A stretch of 64,000 nt of DNA from contig JAGVLO010000003.1 of the NCBI GenBank assembly GCA_020049775.1, forward strand, positions 124,001 to 188,000, in the 5' to 3' direction. Position numbers and translations under genes: made by a program. The stretch's first letter is position 1. Each line of letters starts with the position of its first letter. This document shows, piece after piece, positions 45,849 through 55,423 of the stretch. The notes beneath the pieces are model-generated. The model saw only the letters and a list, made by a program, of their open reading frames with translations, did no database searches and was not told the origin of the DNA. Source of the DNA: Alphaproteobacteria bacterium (lineage in GTDB: Bacteria > Pseudomonadota > Alphaproteobacteria > Rickettsiales > SXRF01).

Positions 45849-47654
45849 ATGTCTGTAGTTAACCCGACCGCCATAGCCCAGATAAGTGACCTTGCCCTTG
45901 TACCGGGTCAGGCGGGTGACACCCGTGGTCAGGCATCTGTCGATTCCAGCTTTAAGGACCTGCTGGCTATTGGCATCGACCGCACCGACGAAGCAGATGA
46001 AAATTTCTCAAGCAGGGAAGAATCAAACCGCGAAGATAAAGATCGCCACAACCACCGCGAGGACATATCGGTTGTCGCAGTGGCAGTTGAGCTTCCGGTA
46101 CAGCTGTCATCATCACAGGAAAAATATGATGCGCGTGATGCTGGCGGTGTACAGGAAACAGATGCGCAGGCTCCCGCACTTGCTGCGCCTGAATCATCCA
46201 GAGATGACAACAACGCGCCTTCAGGCACAAAACCAGAGTCTGTACAGCCCGCGACGCAGGATACGCCGCCGGCAAATGATAATGCCGCCGCTGCACAGGA
46301 AAATGCTGCCGCACAGGATGAAACTTCAACTGATGCCACAACGCCAAGCACAGAAGAAAAGTTGCGTGCGGCACTGGCAGTGCAGTTTGGTGAAATCAGC
46401 GAAATACTTGGCGCGATTATCGATCGCTTGTCAGGCATCGATGCCAATGAAATCAAACCCGGTCTTCCGGAAAATATTGCCGGGCTGCTGCCAGCTGTGG
46501 CATTGCAGAATAACACGGCCAATCCGGCGGCTATTGCCAACATAGCTTTGCTCAAAGGCCTGCAATCCATAATCCAACAGCTGCAACAGGCATTGACCGA
46601 GCCGCAGACGGTTGAAACGGCTCAGACCGTGACACAGGATGCAGGCAATGACAAAATGATGTCATTGCTCGATGCACTCAGCCGCGAACTTACAAAATTG
46701 TCGGCATTGCTGACACCGGTACAAGATGAAAACACTGAGGGTGAAAGCCAGCCACTTCCGCTTGATCTGCAACCAAGCCTTGGTGCTGTGCGCGCACAAT
46801 TACAGGACAGTGTTACCAGCGCACGCCTCCAGCTCAAACAATTGGCAGCAGAAAATGAATCCATATACAGTCGTGCGCTGAGCCGTTTTCAGGCCCAGCT
46901 GGGACAGGCAAACATAACCCAGCAGGCAAATGATGCGCTGGCCACGCCTGTGGAAATGACTCCTGCACTGACCTCGCTTGCCGCTGCGGATGCGCCTGAT
47001 GTTGAGGCTGGTCAAAAATTGCAGCCTTCTATAACGCTTATCGATAAGCCTGTTACTGCCGTTACACCGCAGGCGATAGCTGCGGCGCCGGTATCACAGG
47101 AGAGTGCCAATAACAACAGCGGCAATAACGGACAGAACAGTTCACCGCTTCCGACCGGAGTTGCGGCTACTGCCTCCGGTCAGACAAGCGCCAGCAGTGA
47201 ATCAACATTCGCACGTGTCATGTCGCAATTGGCACGTCCGCTACCCGAACAGGTGACGCTGCATATCAAGACAGCAATTGCCGACGGAAGCAGCAAAATC
47301 CATATCAAGCTTGATCCGGAAGAACTCGGAAAACTTGACATCCGCCTTGATGTAAAAAGCGATGGCCGCACAGGCGTAGTGATTACTGCAGACAATAACA
47401 ATACGCTCAACATGTTGCAGAAGGATGTGCAGAATTTGCTGCGTGCGCTCAATGACGCAGGCCTGCAAACCGATAGCGGCAGCCTTAGTTTTAACCTGCG
47501 TGGCGACCAGCAACAGCAACAGGAGCAGGGAAATTCCCATATGGCTTCGAATTACCAGAAGGCGCAGCCGGAGGAAGAAGAAATTCAAATCATTCAAACC
47601 ATTTCACGAAACTATGTGCTCAACGTCAAAGATGGGCTCGATATCACTATATAA
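45849..47654 (+). CDS. fliK: Flagellar hook-length control protein FliK
   Basis: 601 residues. The long N-terminal region is Gln/Ala/Asp/Pro-rich and disordered, as in other FliK rulers. The conserved C-terminal switch domain (about 455-545) reads LPEQVTLHIKTAIADGSSKIHIKLDPEELGKLDIRLDVK and LNMLQKDVQNLLRALNDAGL. It measures the hook and switches export specificity from hook to filament. GAAGG precedes the ATG at 45849; the GTG at 45837 is less likely. The unusually long ruler part is in keeping with a large hook protein. It is 18 bp from flagellin 2. Confidence 0.9.
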   Translation: MSVVNPTAIAQISDLALVPGQAGDTRGQASVDSSFKDLLAIGIDRTDEADENFSSREESNREDKDRHNHREDISVVAVAVELPVQLSSSQEKYDARDAGGVQETDAQAPALAAPESSRDDNNAPSGTKPESVQPATQDTPPANDNAAAAQENAAAQDETSTDATTPSTEEKLRAALAVQFGEISEILGAIIDRLSGIDANEIKPGLPENIAGLLPAVALQNNTANPAAIANIALLKGLQSIIQQLQQALTEPQTVETAQTVTQDAGNDKMMSLLDALSRELTKLSALLTPVQDENTEGESQPLPLDLQPSLGAVRAQLQDSVTSARLQLKQLAAENESIYSRALSRFQAQLGQANITQQANDALATPVEMTPALTSLAAADAPDVEAGQKLQPSITLIDKPVTAVTPQAIAAAPVSQESANNNSGNNGQNSSPLPTGVAATASGQTSASSESTFARVMSQLARPLPEQVTLHIKTAIADGSSKIHIKLDPEELGKLDIRLDVKSDGRTGVVITADNNNTLNMLQKDVQNLLRALNDAGLQTDSGSLSFNLRGDQQQQQEQGNSHMASNYQKAQPEEEEIQIIQTISRNYVLNVKDGLDITI

Positions 47655-47672
47655 CTATGTAAGGAGACGACC

Positions 47673-50420
47673 ATGGCTAGTTCAATTAATACAAACGTTG
47701 CTGCATTTTATGCGCAGTCGAATATTGCAGCAGCAACCGCTGCTTCGTCTTCTGACGTAGCAAGGCTTTCAAGCGGTAACCGCATTGTGCAGGCGTCTGA
47801 CGACGTAGCGGCACTTGCAACCGGTACATCGCTTGCCACACAGGTAAGCGCGTTGCGTACCGCACAGACCAACGCGGCACAGGGCAACAGCCTTCTGCAG
47901 GTGGCGGATGGTGCGCTTGCACAGATCAACAGTATTCTGCAACAGCAGAAATCCATTGCCTTGCAGGCGGGTTCCGGTGCGCTCACCGATACCGACCGCG
48001 GCTTCCTGAACCAGCAATTCCAGGCGCTGGCGGACCAGATTGATAACCTTACCGCCAGCACAACGTTTAACGGCGTGGGCCTCATTGACGGTTCGCTGAC
48101 ACAGCGCGTAAGCGTAGAATCCAATACGGATAATTCTGCCCGTGCCAGCATGTCGGTTACCTTTACCGGTGCGGGTACTGCAGGTGATACCTTTATTATC
48201 GGTACCGGCGCAGGTGCAGTTACGCTGACCTCTGCTGCATCACCGGCCAGCCAGGAACAATTCCAGGCGGGTACGGATACGCAATCATCACTGGACAACC
48301 TGGTGAACTTTCTAAACGGTTTAAGCAATAGCACTTCACCGCAGGGGGCACTGACCGACGATGAAAAATCCATTCTTACCAGCAACACCTATACGCGTCA
48401 GGGCAACAACCTGATTGTGACGGCTCGTCCGGGTGGTGATCTCAGCCGCTTTGTCATCAACGACACGGCTTCTGGTACATTCACCAACACTGCCAACGGT
48501 ATTGGTGCAGAAGTCATCAGTGCCGTGACTACCATTGGTGTAGGCAGCATTGATGCTGATGCAACTACGCTGGCCGGTGCAAAATTCGGTGCGGCGGCGA
48601 TAAACTTCGACGCTATCACCGTGGCAACGGTGGCCGCGGGCGATTCGCTTCGCACGATTGCAAATAAAGTCAACGCCAACACTGCCACCACGGGTATTTC
48701 AGCCTTTATCACCGGCTTTTCCGGTGCCTATGTGCTGAACCTGCGTTCGTCTGACCGCACGGCAACCGGCGCGGTTACCAATGCTGGTTCTGCAGGTATT
48801 ACCCTTCCGGCTGGTGTCACTGATACTAACAACGTGCAGTTTCTTGGCGGTGGCGGCACCACAGGCCTTGGTATTGGTGCGGTGATTGGTTATGGGTCAA
48901 CAGGCGGTGCTACCAGTATGCTGACCGACCAGACGCAAAATAGTGCATCTTCAGTAATTTCATTTCCTGCCATTGCTGATGGCGACTTGCTGAACACCAC
49001 CAACTTTGGTACGTCACGCACCATTACCCTCGGTAGCGCGGGCTTTACCACACAATTTAACTTTACGTCCACGTCCGCTACTTCCACGGCAGCTACGGAA
49101 ATTGCAGTAGCTGATACACTGGAACACACGCTGGATAATGCAGTGGCGGCCATCAATAATTACTATGGCACCTCTGACCAGAATTTCCAGTTCAACCAGA
49201 TAGTCGCACGCCGTGAAGGTAACACCATTGTTATCGAAAGCCGGATTGCGGGCGATGCGCTTGATGAAGTGGGAACAGGTGTGGGCGTGGCGGCATCACT
49301 GATGACCGGCGGCTCTGTTTCAAACGCATCTCTGGCAAGCACTTCAAACGGCGGTATTGATACCAGGGGTGTGACCAATCCAGGATTTATAGGTACTATC
49401 AGTGGATTTACCGCAACCTATGTATCTTCCAACACAGTCAGCGTAAATGTTGTCATCGGTGGCGTGCAGTATAGCGCCAGTAATGTAGCCACAGCACCGA
49501 CCTCATCGGACAGTATCCGTATGATTTCGGCTAACGGTGACTATTTCGACCTTAACCTGCGTGCAAACCAGGGATCTACCGTATCGAGCCAGGCTGATGC
49601 CAACAACTATGCCGCACGCCTGAATACAGCGGTGAGTGGTGTCACTTTCTACCAGAACCGTGACGTCACCAGCTTTGTTTCCGGAGGCCAGCTATTGGGG
49701 ACTTCCGTTAAATTCCAAAGCGACAGCTTTGATAACCTGACGGTTTCCAATATCACTGTCATACCTCCGACAGGCTCTAACCCCAATGGTTCTATCAGCT
49801 TCAATATATTGTATGCCGATGGCACTACGGATGTGTATAGCTCACTGATTCCGCTTGGGGATCAGCTTGGCGCATACTCATTCACCAGGTTTGTGAGTGC
49901 GTCTGATGCCAACAAGTTTATCACTTTCAACGTAGGGCCTACGGCGCTGCTCTTCGACAACTCTACCACGGCGGCGACGTTGCAGGACAACTTGCGTACG
50001 GCCTTTGGCGTAGGAGAAGGCGATGCAGCACTGCAGTTCCAGCTCGGTACAACCGCTGAATCAACAGTGAGTGTGTCTATCGATAGCGCCCGTTCCACCG
50101 ACCTTTACGGCGGCAGGACACTGGACGTCTCTACCGCTGACACAGCAACAGAAGCTGCAGCTATATTGGATGATTCCATCCGTAGGCTTTCAGCTATCCG
50201 TGCGAATGTCGGTGCGTTGCAAACACAGTTCAATTTTGCATCTGCTGCGCTGCAGACCAGCATCCAGAACCAGGACGCTGCACGCGGCCAGCTGCTCGAT
50301 GCGGATATTGCGGCAACCTCCACTACCTATGCTACCAATCAGGTGAAAATCCAGGCGGGTATCTCGGTGCTGGCACAGGCCAACCAGCAGCTGCAGCAGT
50401 TGCTGAAGCTGATTGGCTAA
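47673..50420 (+). CDS. fliC2: Flagellin 2, large
   Basis: 915 residues, paralogue of flagellin 1. The first 150 and last 90 residues are nearly the same as in flagellin 1 (ARLSSGNRIVQASDDVAALATGTSL; VLAQANQQLQQLLKLIG). The central 650 residues have the same overall layout but have diverged strongly. The centre is rich in Thr, Gly, Ser and Asn with beta-strand spacing. AAGGAG precedes the ATG. It lies between fliK and flgD rather than beside flagellin 1, so the two copies may be expressed at different times. The symbol is only a label. Confidence 0.94.
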   Translation: MASSINTNVAAFYAQSNIAAATAASSSDVARLSSGNRIVQASDDVAALATGTSLATQVSALRTAQTNAAQGNSLLQVADGALAQINSILQQQKSIALQAGSGALTDTDRGFLNQQFQALADQIDNLTASTTFNGVGLIDGSLTQRVSVESNTDNSARASMSVTFTGAGTAGDTFIIGTGAGAVTLTSAASPASQEQFQAGTDTQSSLDNLVNFLNGLSNSTSPQGALTDDEKSILTSNTYTRQGNNLIVTARPGGDLSRFVINDTASGTFTNTANGIGAEVISAVTTIGVGSIDADATTLAGAKFGAAAINFDAITVATVAAGDSLRTIANKVNANTATTGISAFITGFSGAYVLNLRSSDRTATGAVTNAGSAGITLPAGVTDTNNVQFLGGGGTTGLGIGAVIGYGSTGGATSMLTDQTQNSASSVISFPAIADGDLLNTTNFGTSRTITLGSAGFTTQFNFTSTSATSTAATEIAVADTLEHTLDNAVAAINNYYGTSDQNFQFNQIVARREGNTIVIESRIAGDALDEVGTGVGVAASLMTGGSVSNASLASTSNGGIDTRGVTNPGFIGTISGFTATYVSSNTVSVNVVIGGVQYSASNVATAPTSSDSIRMISANGDYFDLNLRANQGSTVSSQADANNYAARLNTAVSGVTFYQNRDVTSFVSGGQLLGTSVKFQSDSFDNLTVSNITVIPPTGSNPNGSISFNILYADGTTDVYSSLIPLGDQLGAYSFTRFVSASDANKFITFNVGPTALLFDNSTTAATLQDNLRTAFGVGEGDAALQFQLGTTAESTVSVSIDSARSTDLYGGRTLDVSTADTATEAAAILDDSIRRLSAIRANVGALQTQFNFASAALQTSIQNQDAARGQLLDADIAATSTTYATNQVKIQAGISVLAQANQQLQQLLKLIG

Positions 50421-50471
50421 CGCAGGAATATGAGTGCTTTTAAAAAGTTCATGTAGGAAACGAGGAAGTTT

Positions 50472-51134
50472 ATGTCAACATCAGCAGTAACAAGCACCTC
50501 CACAAATGGCAGCACCGCATCCGGTGCGCGTCAGGCGCTGGGGTCTGACCTGCAGAACTTTCTGAAGCTGCTCACCACCCAGTTGCAGAATCAGGACCCG
50601 ACGGCACCAATCGACACCAACCAGATGACACAGCAGATTGCTATGCTCAGTCAGGTTGAACAGCAGATTAATACTAACGAGAACCTTGAACAGCTTCTTG
50701 CGATGTACACGTCTGCACAGATTGGCACTGCGGTATCCTATATCGGCAAGCAAGTGGATGCAGAAGGTGACAAGGGCTTACTCAAAAACCAGCAGGCCAA
50801 CTTTGTCTATGATCTGGAAAGCAAGGCTACCACAGTGACGGTATCCGTACTCGATTCCACAGGATCGGTCATCTACTCGGCAAACACCGTCCAGATGGAA
50901 CAGGGCCGCAATGAAATCGGCTGGGATGGCCGCACCACTTCCGGCGCTACGGCACCGGATGGCGTCTATAGTTTCAAGGTGACGGCAAAAGATGGTGCCG
51001 GCAAGGAAATCAAGGCAACCACCTATACGACAGGCATTGTGTCATCCGTTGATACGCAGGATGGCACCACCACCTTGTCGCTGGGCGCAGGCCTTTCTGT
51101 GGCACTGGAAAAAGTGAAGTCAATTCGTGGTTAA
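50472..51134 (+). CDS. flgD: Hook cap/assembly protein FlgD
   Basis: 220 residues. The N-terminal LGSDLQNFLKLLTTQLQNQDPTAPIDTNQMTQQIAMLSQVEQQINTNENL is the signature FlgD scaffold region. The C-terminal part has the FlgD immunoglobulin-like GWDGRTTSGATAPDGVYSFKVTAKD. It caps the growing hook so that FlgE can polymerise, and flgE is next, 48 bp on. GAGGAAG precedes the ATG. The size is normal. Confidence 0.95.
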   Translation: MSTSAVTSTSTNGSTASGARQALGSDLQNFLKLLTTQLQNQDPTAPIDTNQMTQQIAMLSQVEQQINTNENLEQLLAMYTSAQIGTAVSYIGKQVDAEGDKGLLKNQQANFVYDLESKATTVTVSVLDSTGSVIYSANTVQMEQGRNEIGWDGRTTSGATAPDGVYSFKVTAKDGAGKEIKATTYTTGIVSSVDTQDGTTTLSLGAGLSVALEKVKSIRG

Positions 51135-51182
51135 AAAAAGTATGTGTAAGCATAAACAAAATTTACAAGATGGAGTAAGCAT

Positions 51183-53969
51183 ATGAGTTTATATGGCGCA
51201 TTATTCTCAGGCGTGTCGGGCCTGAATTCACAGAGTAATAAGCTCGGTGTGATCTCCGACAATATTTCAAACGTGAACACCGTGGGCTTCAAGGGCGCGG
51301 CAGCGAACTTCGGCACATTGGTGACATCGTCAACCAACACCACGGCGTATTCGCCGGGCGGTGTGCAGGGTGGCAATGCGCGACTGATCGACCAGCAAGG
51401 TCTGCTGCAGGCAACCAATTCTCCGACCGATATTGCGATTTCCGGCAGCGGCTTCTTTGTAGTAAACCAAGCCAACGACAGCAGCGGCCAAATTCTTTAT
51501 ACCCGTGCAGGTTCGTTTACGCAGGATTCCACCGGCTTCTTCAAAAACTCCGCGGGCTTCTTCCTGCAGGCATGGCCGCTTGACCGCGATGGTCGCCTGC
51601 CTGGTGAACCGGGCAACCTTAACACTACGTCGAGCGCGAACTTAAGCAGCTTGCAGACAGTGAACGTGCAGAACTTGAGCGGCGTGGCGGCATCGACCAG
51701 CAACGTGGCACTTGGCGCGAACCTTGACGCGTCGGAAACCGTATTTCCGGGTGCAGGCGTCACCGCGACTATGGATAATCTCAGCACCACCAACTTTGGC
51801 ATTACTGCCAGCACGCTGATTCTTCCATCATCAGTCAACAGCATTGCACGCGGCGACGTGTTCAATATCAACACCGCAACCGGCCTGAACTACGACTTTA
51901 AATATGGTGGTTTTACGCAAGGCCGTAATATTGCCGATGGTACATCAGCGGGTAACGGTGATAACGGGCTGGATCTGATTTCTTCGCCGACCACACTGGC
52001 GCTTGACCCAATTACGACAGTGGGTGGCGGCAGCGGTGACGTTGTAGTCACGCATGCGGCACATGGCCTTGCTATCGGCGACATTGTATCGCTCAGCGGT
52101 GCGACAGCAGTGGGTGGTATTACTGCACCACAGCTGACCGGCACCTTCCTGATTACGGCGGTGACCACCAACACCTATACATTTACCACTGCCGGCTCTG
52201 ACCCGGGCGCGGCGGACATAGGCGGCGGCGCGGCGGTTGTTTCTATCACACGCCCATTCGTTGGTAACATCCTGGATGCTACCAACGCTACACAGGCGTT
52301 TCTTGGCAGTACAGGTACTACCAATTACACCACGGCGGCATTGACTTTCACCGCTACCACAGCTGCTTCGGGTACTACTACCTTTACTTATACCTCTGCT
52401 TCACCCAACACGCAGCTTGGCCAGTTCAACAACCTCAACACATTGGCTTCTGCCATCAGTGCTGTGGCCGGTCTGACTGCGCGTGTAAATAACGGCCGCA
52501 TCTATGTAGGTGCGACAGATGGTAACGCGGCAGTGACCTTTGCCAACGGCCAGACCACCGGTGTTGCCGGCCCGCCAGTACAAGGCGGCCTTGACTGGAT
52601 TCGTGAACTTGGCCTTGACGATGTATCGACCGGTACCAACCGCTTCTCAACATTGCAGGGACTTGCAGACCTTGTAAATAATTCGGCAGGTGTTACGGCA
52701 ACCATTACCAACCCGCTGGGTGCTTCGACAGTAGATATCAGTGTGGATGATCCGCTTGATACGATTACTTTCAGCGACCGTGCGATTCCGGCCGACATTA
52801 CCCTGTCTGCCAACGCCTATAACTCGACCAACGGCTCTAACTCCGTCACTATCAACGCCACTATTCCCGGCCTTGAAATCGGTGACGTGATTACGCTTGC
52901 TGGTCTGGCAGGTGGTCCGTTCAACGGCATACCTATCGGTGACCTGAACGCCAGCCATATTGTAACAGGCGTGAATGCCGGTTCATTTACTATCTCAGTC
53001 GCTACCACGGCAACCGGCACCGGCGCTTTCGGTGCGGGTACGGAAACCCTGACGCCACCGACTAACAGCGGTAGCATACTGGGTGAACTTGGTATTGTGG
53101 CTTCGCTGAACAGCTCTCCATTCCCAACAACCAATCCGACACCGACCACCGGCAGCCTTGGACCGTCGTATGATCCGACGGACAACACCAAGAACATGGC
53201 GGGCGGATTGATTGCCGCACAGTTCAGCCGTCCGGCAACCGTGTTTGACGCACTGGGTGCAGGCCACAACCTGAACCTTGGCTTCATCAAGACGGCAGTG
53301 AATACCTGGGCAGTTGAAGTATATGCTTCACCAGCCGCTGATATCGCTTCGTCGTCCAACGGTCAGGTGGCATATGGTACGCTTACCTTCAACGGTGACG
53401 GCAGCTTGCGCAGCGTAAGCGGCGGGCTTTCCACACCGGTGTCTATCAACTGGTCGAACGGCGCGGCCACCAGCACGATTGAGTTCAACTGGGGTACTGC
53501 CGGTCAGCCATTCGGCACGGTAGGTGCAACGACTTTCGGTAAAACCGATGGTGTGACGCAGTTCAATACCAACTACAACGTGAACTTCGTAAACCAGAAC
53601 GGCGCACCGGTAGGTCAGCTCGTTGGTGTGTCGATTGACGAAAACGGTTTCATTATCGCCAACTACAGCAACGGTGAAAACCAAAGACTCTACAAGATTC
53701 CGTTGGCACAGTTTGCTGCTCCGAACGAAATGCAATCTGTCAACGGCAACGCTTACTCGCAGACAGCATCTTCAGGCGTAGTAAACCTGAAGCAGCCTGG
53801 CACCAGCGGCGTTGGCAATATTTCGGCGGCAACGCTTGAAGCATCTAACGTGGAACTGGCCAACCAGCTCACGGACATGATTGTAGCACAGCGCTCTTAC
53901 TCGGCGAATACCAAGGTGATCCAGACGGCCAACGAACTGCTGGAAGACCTCGATAATATTCTGAGATAA
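51183..53969 (+). CDS. flgE: Flagellar hook protein FlgE, enlarged
   Basis: 928 residues, about twice the enterobacterial protein. The start SLYGALFSGVSGLNSQSNKLGVISDNISNVNTVGFK and the end ATLEASNVELANQLTDMIVAQRSYSANTKVIQTANELLEDLDNILR are conserved. Between them are inserted beta modules at about 273-356 and 538-624. The second strongly resembles a module in FlgK, and the first resembles FCCH-type repeats seen in phage tail proteins. The C-terminal GATTFGKTDGVTQFNTNYNVNF is typical FlgE. It forms the universal joint and ends the flagellar cluster at a strong terminator. Confidence 0.95.
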   Translation: MSLYGALFSGVSGLNSQSNKLGVISDNISNVNTVGFKGAAANFGTLVTSSTNTTAYSPGGVQGGNARLIDQQGLLQATNSPTDIAISGSGFFVVNQANDSSGQILYTRAGSFTQDSTGFFKNSAGFFLQAWPLDRDGRLPGEPGNLNTTSSANLSSLQTVNVQNLSGVAASTSNVALGANLDASETVFPGAGVTATMDNLSTTNFGITASTLILPSSVNSIARGDVFNINTATGLNYDFKYGGFTQGRNIADGTSAGNGDNGLDLISSPTTLALDPITTVGGGSGDVVVTHAAHGLAIGDIVSLSGATAVGGITAPQLTGTFLITAVTTNTYTFTTAGSDPGAADIGGGAAVVSITRPFVGNILDATNATQAFLGSTGTTNYTTAALTFTATTAASGTTTFTYTSASPNTQLGQFNNLNTLASAISAVAGLTARVNNGRIYVGATDGNAAVTFANGQTTGVAGPPVQGGLDWIRELGLDDVSTGTNRFSTLQGLADLVNNSAGVTATITNPLGASTVDISVDDPLDTITFSDRAIPADITLSANAYNSTNGSNSVTINATIPGLEIGDVITLAGLAGGPFNGIPIGDLNASHIVTGVNAGSFTISVATTATGTGAFGAGTETLTPPTNSGSILGELGIVASLNSSPFPTTNPTPTTGSLGPSYDPTDNTKNMAGGLIAAQFSRPATVFDALGAGHNLNLGFIKTAVNTWAVEVYASPAADIASSSNGQVAYGTLTFNGDGSLRSVSGGLSTPVSINWSNGAATSTIEFNWGTAGQPFGTVGATTFGKTDGVTQFNTNYNVNFVNQNGAPVGQLVGVSIDENGFIIANYSNGENQRLYKIPLAQFAAPNEMQSVNGNAYSQTASSGVVNLKQPGTSGVGNISAATLEASNVELANQLTDMIVAQRSYSANTKVIQTANELLEDLDNILR

Positions 53970-53998
53970 GACTGAGACTATACTCTAGTCTGATTGAA

Positions 53999-54048
53999 CC
54001 CCTCCCGCTTATGCCCCTGTTGCAAGGGCGCGGGAGGGGTCTTTTTTT
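53999..54048 (+). terminator. Intrinsic terminator after flgE
   Basis: CCCCTCCCGC pairs perfectly with GCGGGAGGGG around a 21-base loop and is followed by TC and a run of seven T. It ends the flagellar cluster. The remaining 54049-54299 is AT-rich with no gene seen; a promoter for the next gene is expected there. Confidence 0.93.
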
Positions 54049-54299
54049 GCAGGCTCCCGTTTTGCTGCGTGGGCGTTCTCCTTGCCATACAACGCTCTGG
54101 GAGTGGTTGTTAACGATTTGTAGGGCAAAGGTAAATTCTTTGTTGATAGAAGTTGACAAGCAATATTATATTGACTACTACAATATGTATGCCGAAGCAG
54201 TGGGGTAAATACATCTAGTTGTTTGATATTCCTGCTTGTTTTTTTGCAATTGGTTAACGTCAATAATTAAAATAATGCGCATTTGCTAAGGGACACGAA

Positions 54300-54644
54300 A
54301 TGAAAAAAATTGACCTCAATACCAAAAGGATTATGACTTCCGCTGCAAAAAAGTCGGCCGAGGGGGAAGCTGAAATCACAAATATGATGCTCGACCCGCG
54401 CTATCTGCGCCAGTCCTCTTCCCTGATTCAGGACGCGCTGCAAAAAGGTTTTGACGTGCTTCAGCTGGCTAATGGCGACATTGTCACCACCGGCACCAAG
54501 ACTGTCGTTTACCAGTACACTTGGGACGAAGAAAAAGGAAAACTCATCAAAGCAAAGCCGGAAGCGGGCCGTAAGGCGCGCCGCGTACCGAGCGTGAGCG
54601 AAGATGAGGAAGATGTGCTTGAGAGCGAAGAAAACGAAGCTTAA
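54300..54644 (+). CDS. Small hypothetical protein with acidic tail
   Basis: 114 residues. A basic helical start (MKKIDLNTKRIMTSAAKKS) is followed by a short globular part with DVLQLANGDIVTTGTKTVVYQYTWDEEKGKL. The tail is low-complexity and acidic (SEDEEDVLESEENEA). AAGGGA precedes the ATG. I do not recognise the family. Charge distribution and size suggest a soluble, possibly nucleic-acid- or protein-binding factor, but nothing more can be said. It stands alone between the flagellar terminator and the convergent usg gene. Confidence 0.72.
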   Translation: MKKIDLNTKRIMTSAAKKSAEGEAEITNMMLDPRYLRQSSSLIQDALQKGFDVLQLANGDIVTTGTKTVVYQYTWDEEKGKLIKAKPEAGRKARRVPSVSEDEEDVLESEENEA

Positions 54645-54682
54645 GCCGCTTCTTTCGCCGCCTCTGTACAAATTTTCTAATA

Positions 54683-54946
54683 TCAGTGAATATTTAGTTC
54701 GCCGCTGCAGAATACAAATTGCGAGGGAGCAATTAATTTTGCGCTGGTGATTTTCACCGAGTGCAGCTTGCCGTCTATTTCTTTCTCCCAGAAGCCAAGG
54801 AATTTATTGAGTACGGGGAATTTAGGGGCAAGGTCAAGATTCTGCCAGACAAAACTCTGCAAAAGGGAGGGATGGTCAGGTAAATGATAAAGAATTTCTG
54901 CCGTGGTCAGCCGATAATCATTGAGCAAAAGACGTAAATCCGACAT
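54683..54946 (-). CDS. usg: Usg family protein
   Basis: 87 residues. The whole sequence fits the Usg family of alphaproteobacteria: YRLTTAEILYHLPDHPSLLQSFVWQNLDLAPKFPVLNKFLGFWEKEIDGKLHSVKI. In several relatives the gene lies near the tryptophan operon, and its function is not established. AAGGAG lies five bases before the ATG. It is the last clear core gene before the tRNA fragment and the mobile island. Confidence 0.88.
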   Translation of the reverse strand: MSDLRLLLNDYRLTTAEILYHLPDHPSLLQSFVWQNLDLAPKFPVLNKFLGFWEKEIDGKLHSVKITSAKLIAPSQFVFCSGELNIH

Positions 54947-55217
54947 CTGAACTCCTTATAAGCGCGTTGTACCCTACATGTGTACCGCGAGCGGCCAAAG
55001 CCGCCCCGCACACTCATTATAGCGTAAAAAACAGTGAAAATCAGCATGATTTAGCAGGGTTTTGTGTGTAAGGGGCTGATAAATTTAACTATATGGACAT
55101 CAAAAATCTGGCGTTGAGGAATAAACGATGCTAAAATAACCGTCCTTTCCCTCGTAAAGATATTTACAACTCCCCCGCAATCGAATATCACCACTGCTTG
55201 CTGTCATTGATAGCTGT
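54947..55217. other. Gene-free stretch between usg and the tRNA fragment
   Basis: No credible open frame. The sequence should hold the usg promoter on one strand and the promoter of the original tRNA-Lys gene on the other, but no confident -35/-10 pair was identified. Confidence 0.5.
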
Positions 55218-55255
55218 GGGCCGTTAGCTCAGTTGGTAGAGCGGTTGACTCTTAA
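55218..55255 (+). pseudogene. 5' fragment of tRNA-Lys(CTT), probable attachment-site remnant
   Basis: The 38 bases read as the 5' half of tRNA-Lys: acceptor strand GGGCCGT, D-arm GCTC-loop-GAGC, anticodon stem GTTGA and loop CTCTTAA with anticodon CTT. Similarity stops exactly after position 38. The expected TCAAC stem strand, T-arm and acceptor 3' strand are missing, and AT-rich foreign sequence follows. This is the pattern left when a tyrosine recombinase crosses over in an anticodon loop. The restored tRNA should lie at the far end of the island, outside the window. Confidence 0.82.
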
Positions 55256-55423
55256 ACATTCCATTCGCCTTTTTCCCCTCAAATAGTACATTGTTTTTCC
55301 AATACGTTAGTCATAACTAACGGGTGCTGCTTTTGTGCTAAGTAGCGTCTAAGTAGTAATGGCATAATATAAATATGCATAACGCGGTTAATTTGCTGCC
55401 GCATATTTTTGTGAGAAATATAC

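Noticed and set aside
40062-50420. Tandem DNA repeats in the flagellin genes, considered as a CRISPR or satellite array
   Set aside because: The similarity is protein-level repetition of Thr/Gly-rich motifs in coding sequence; no regular repeat-spacer spacing exists anywhere in the window.
55218-55423. Group I intron in the tRNA-Lys anticodon loop
   Set aside because: No 3' tRNA half follows within reach and no intron core structure is seen; integration explains the genes that follow.
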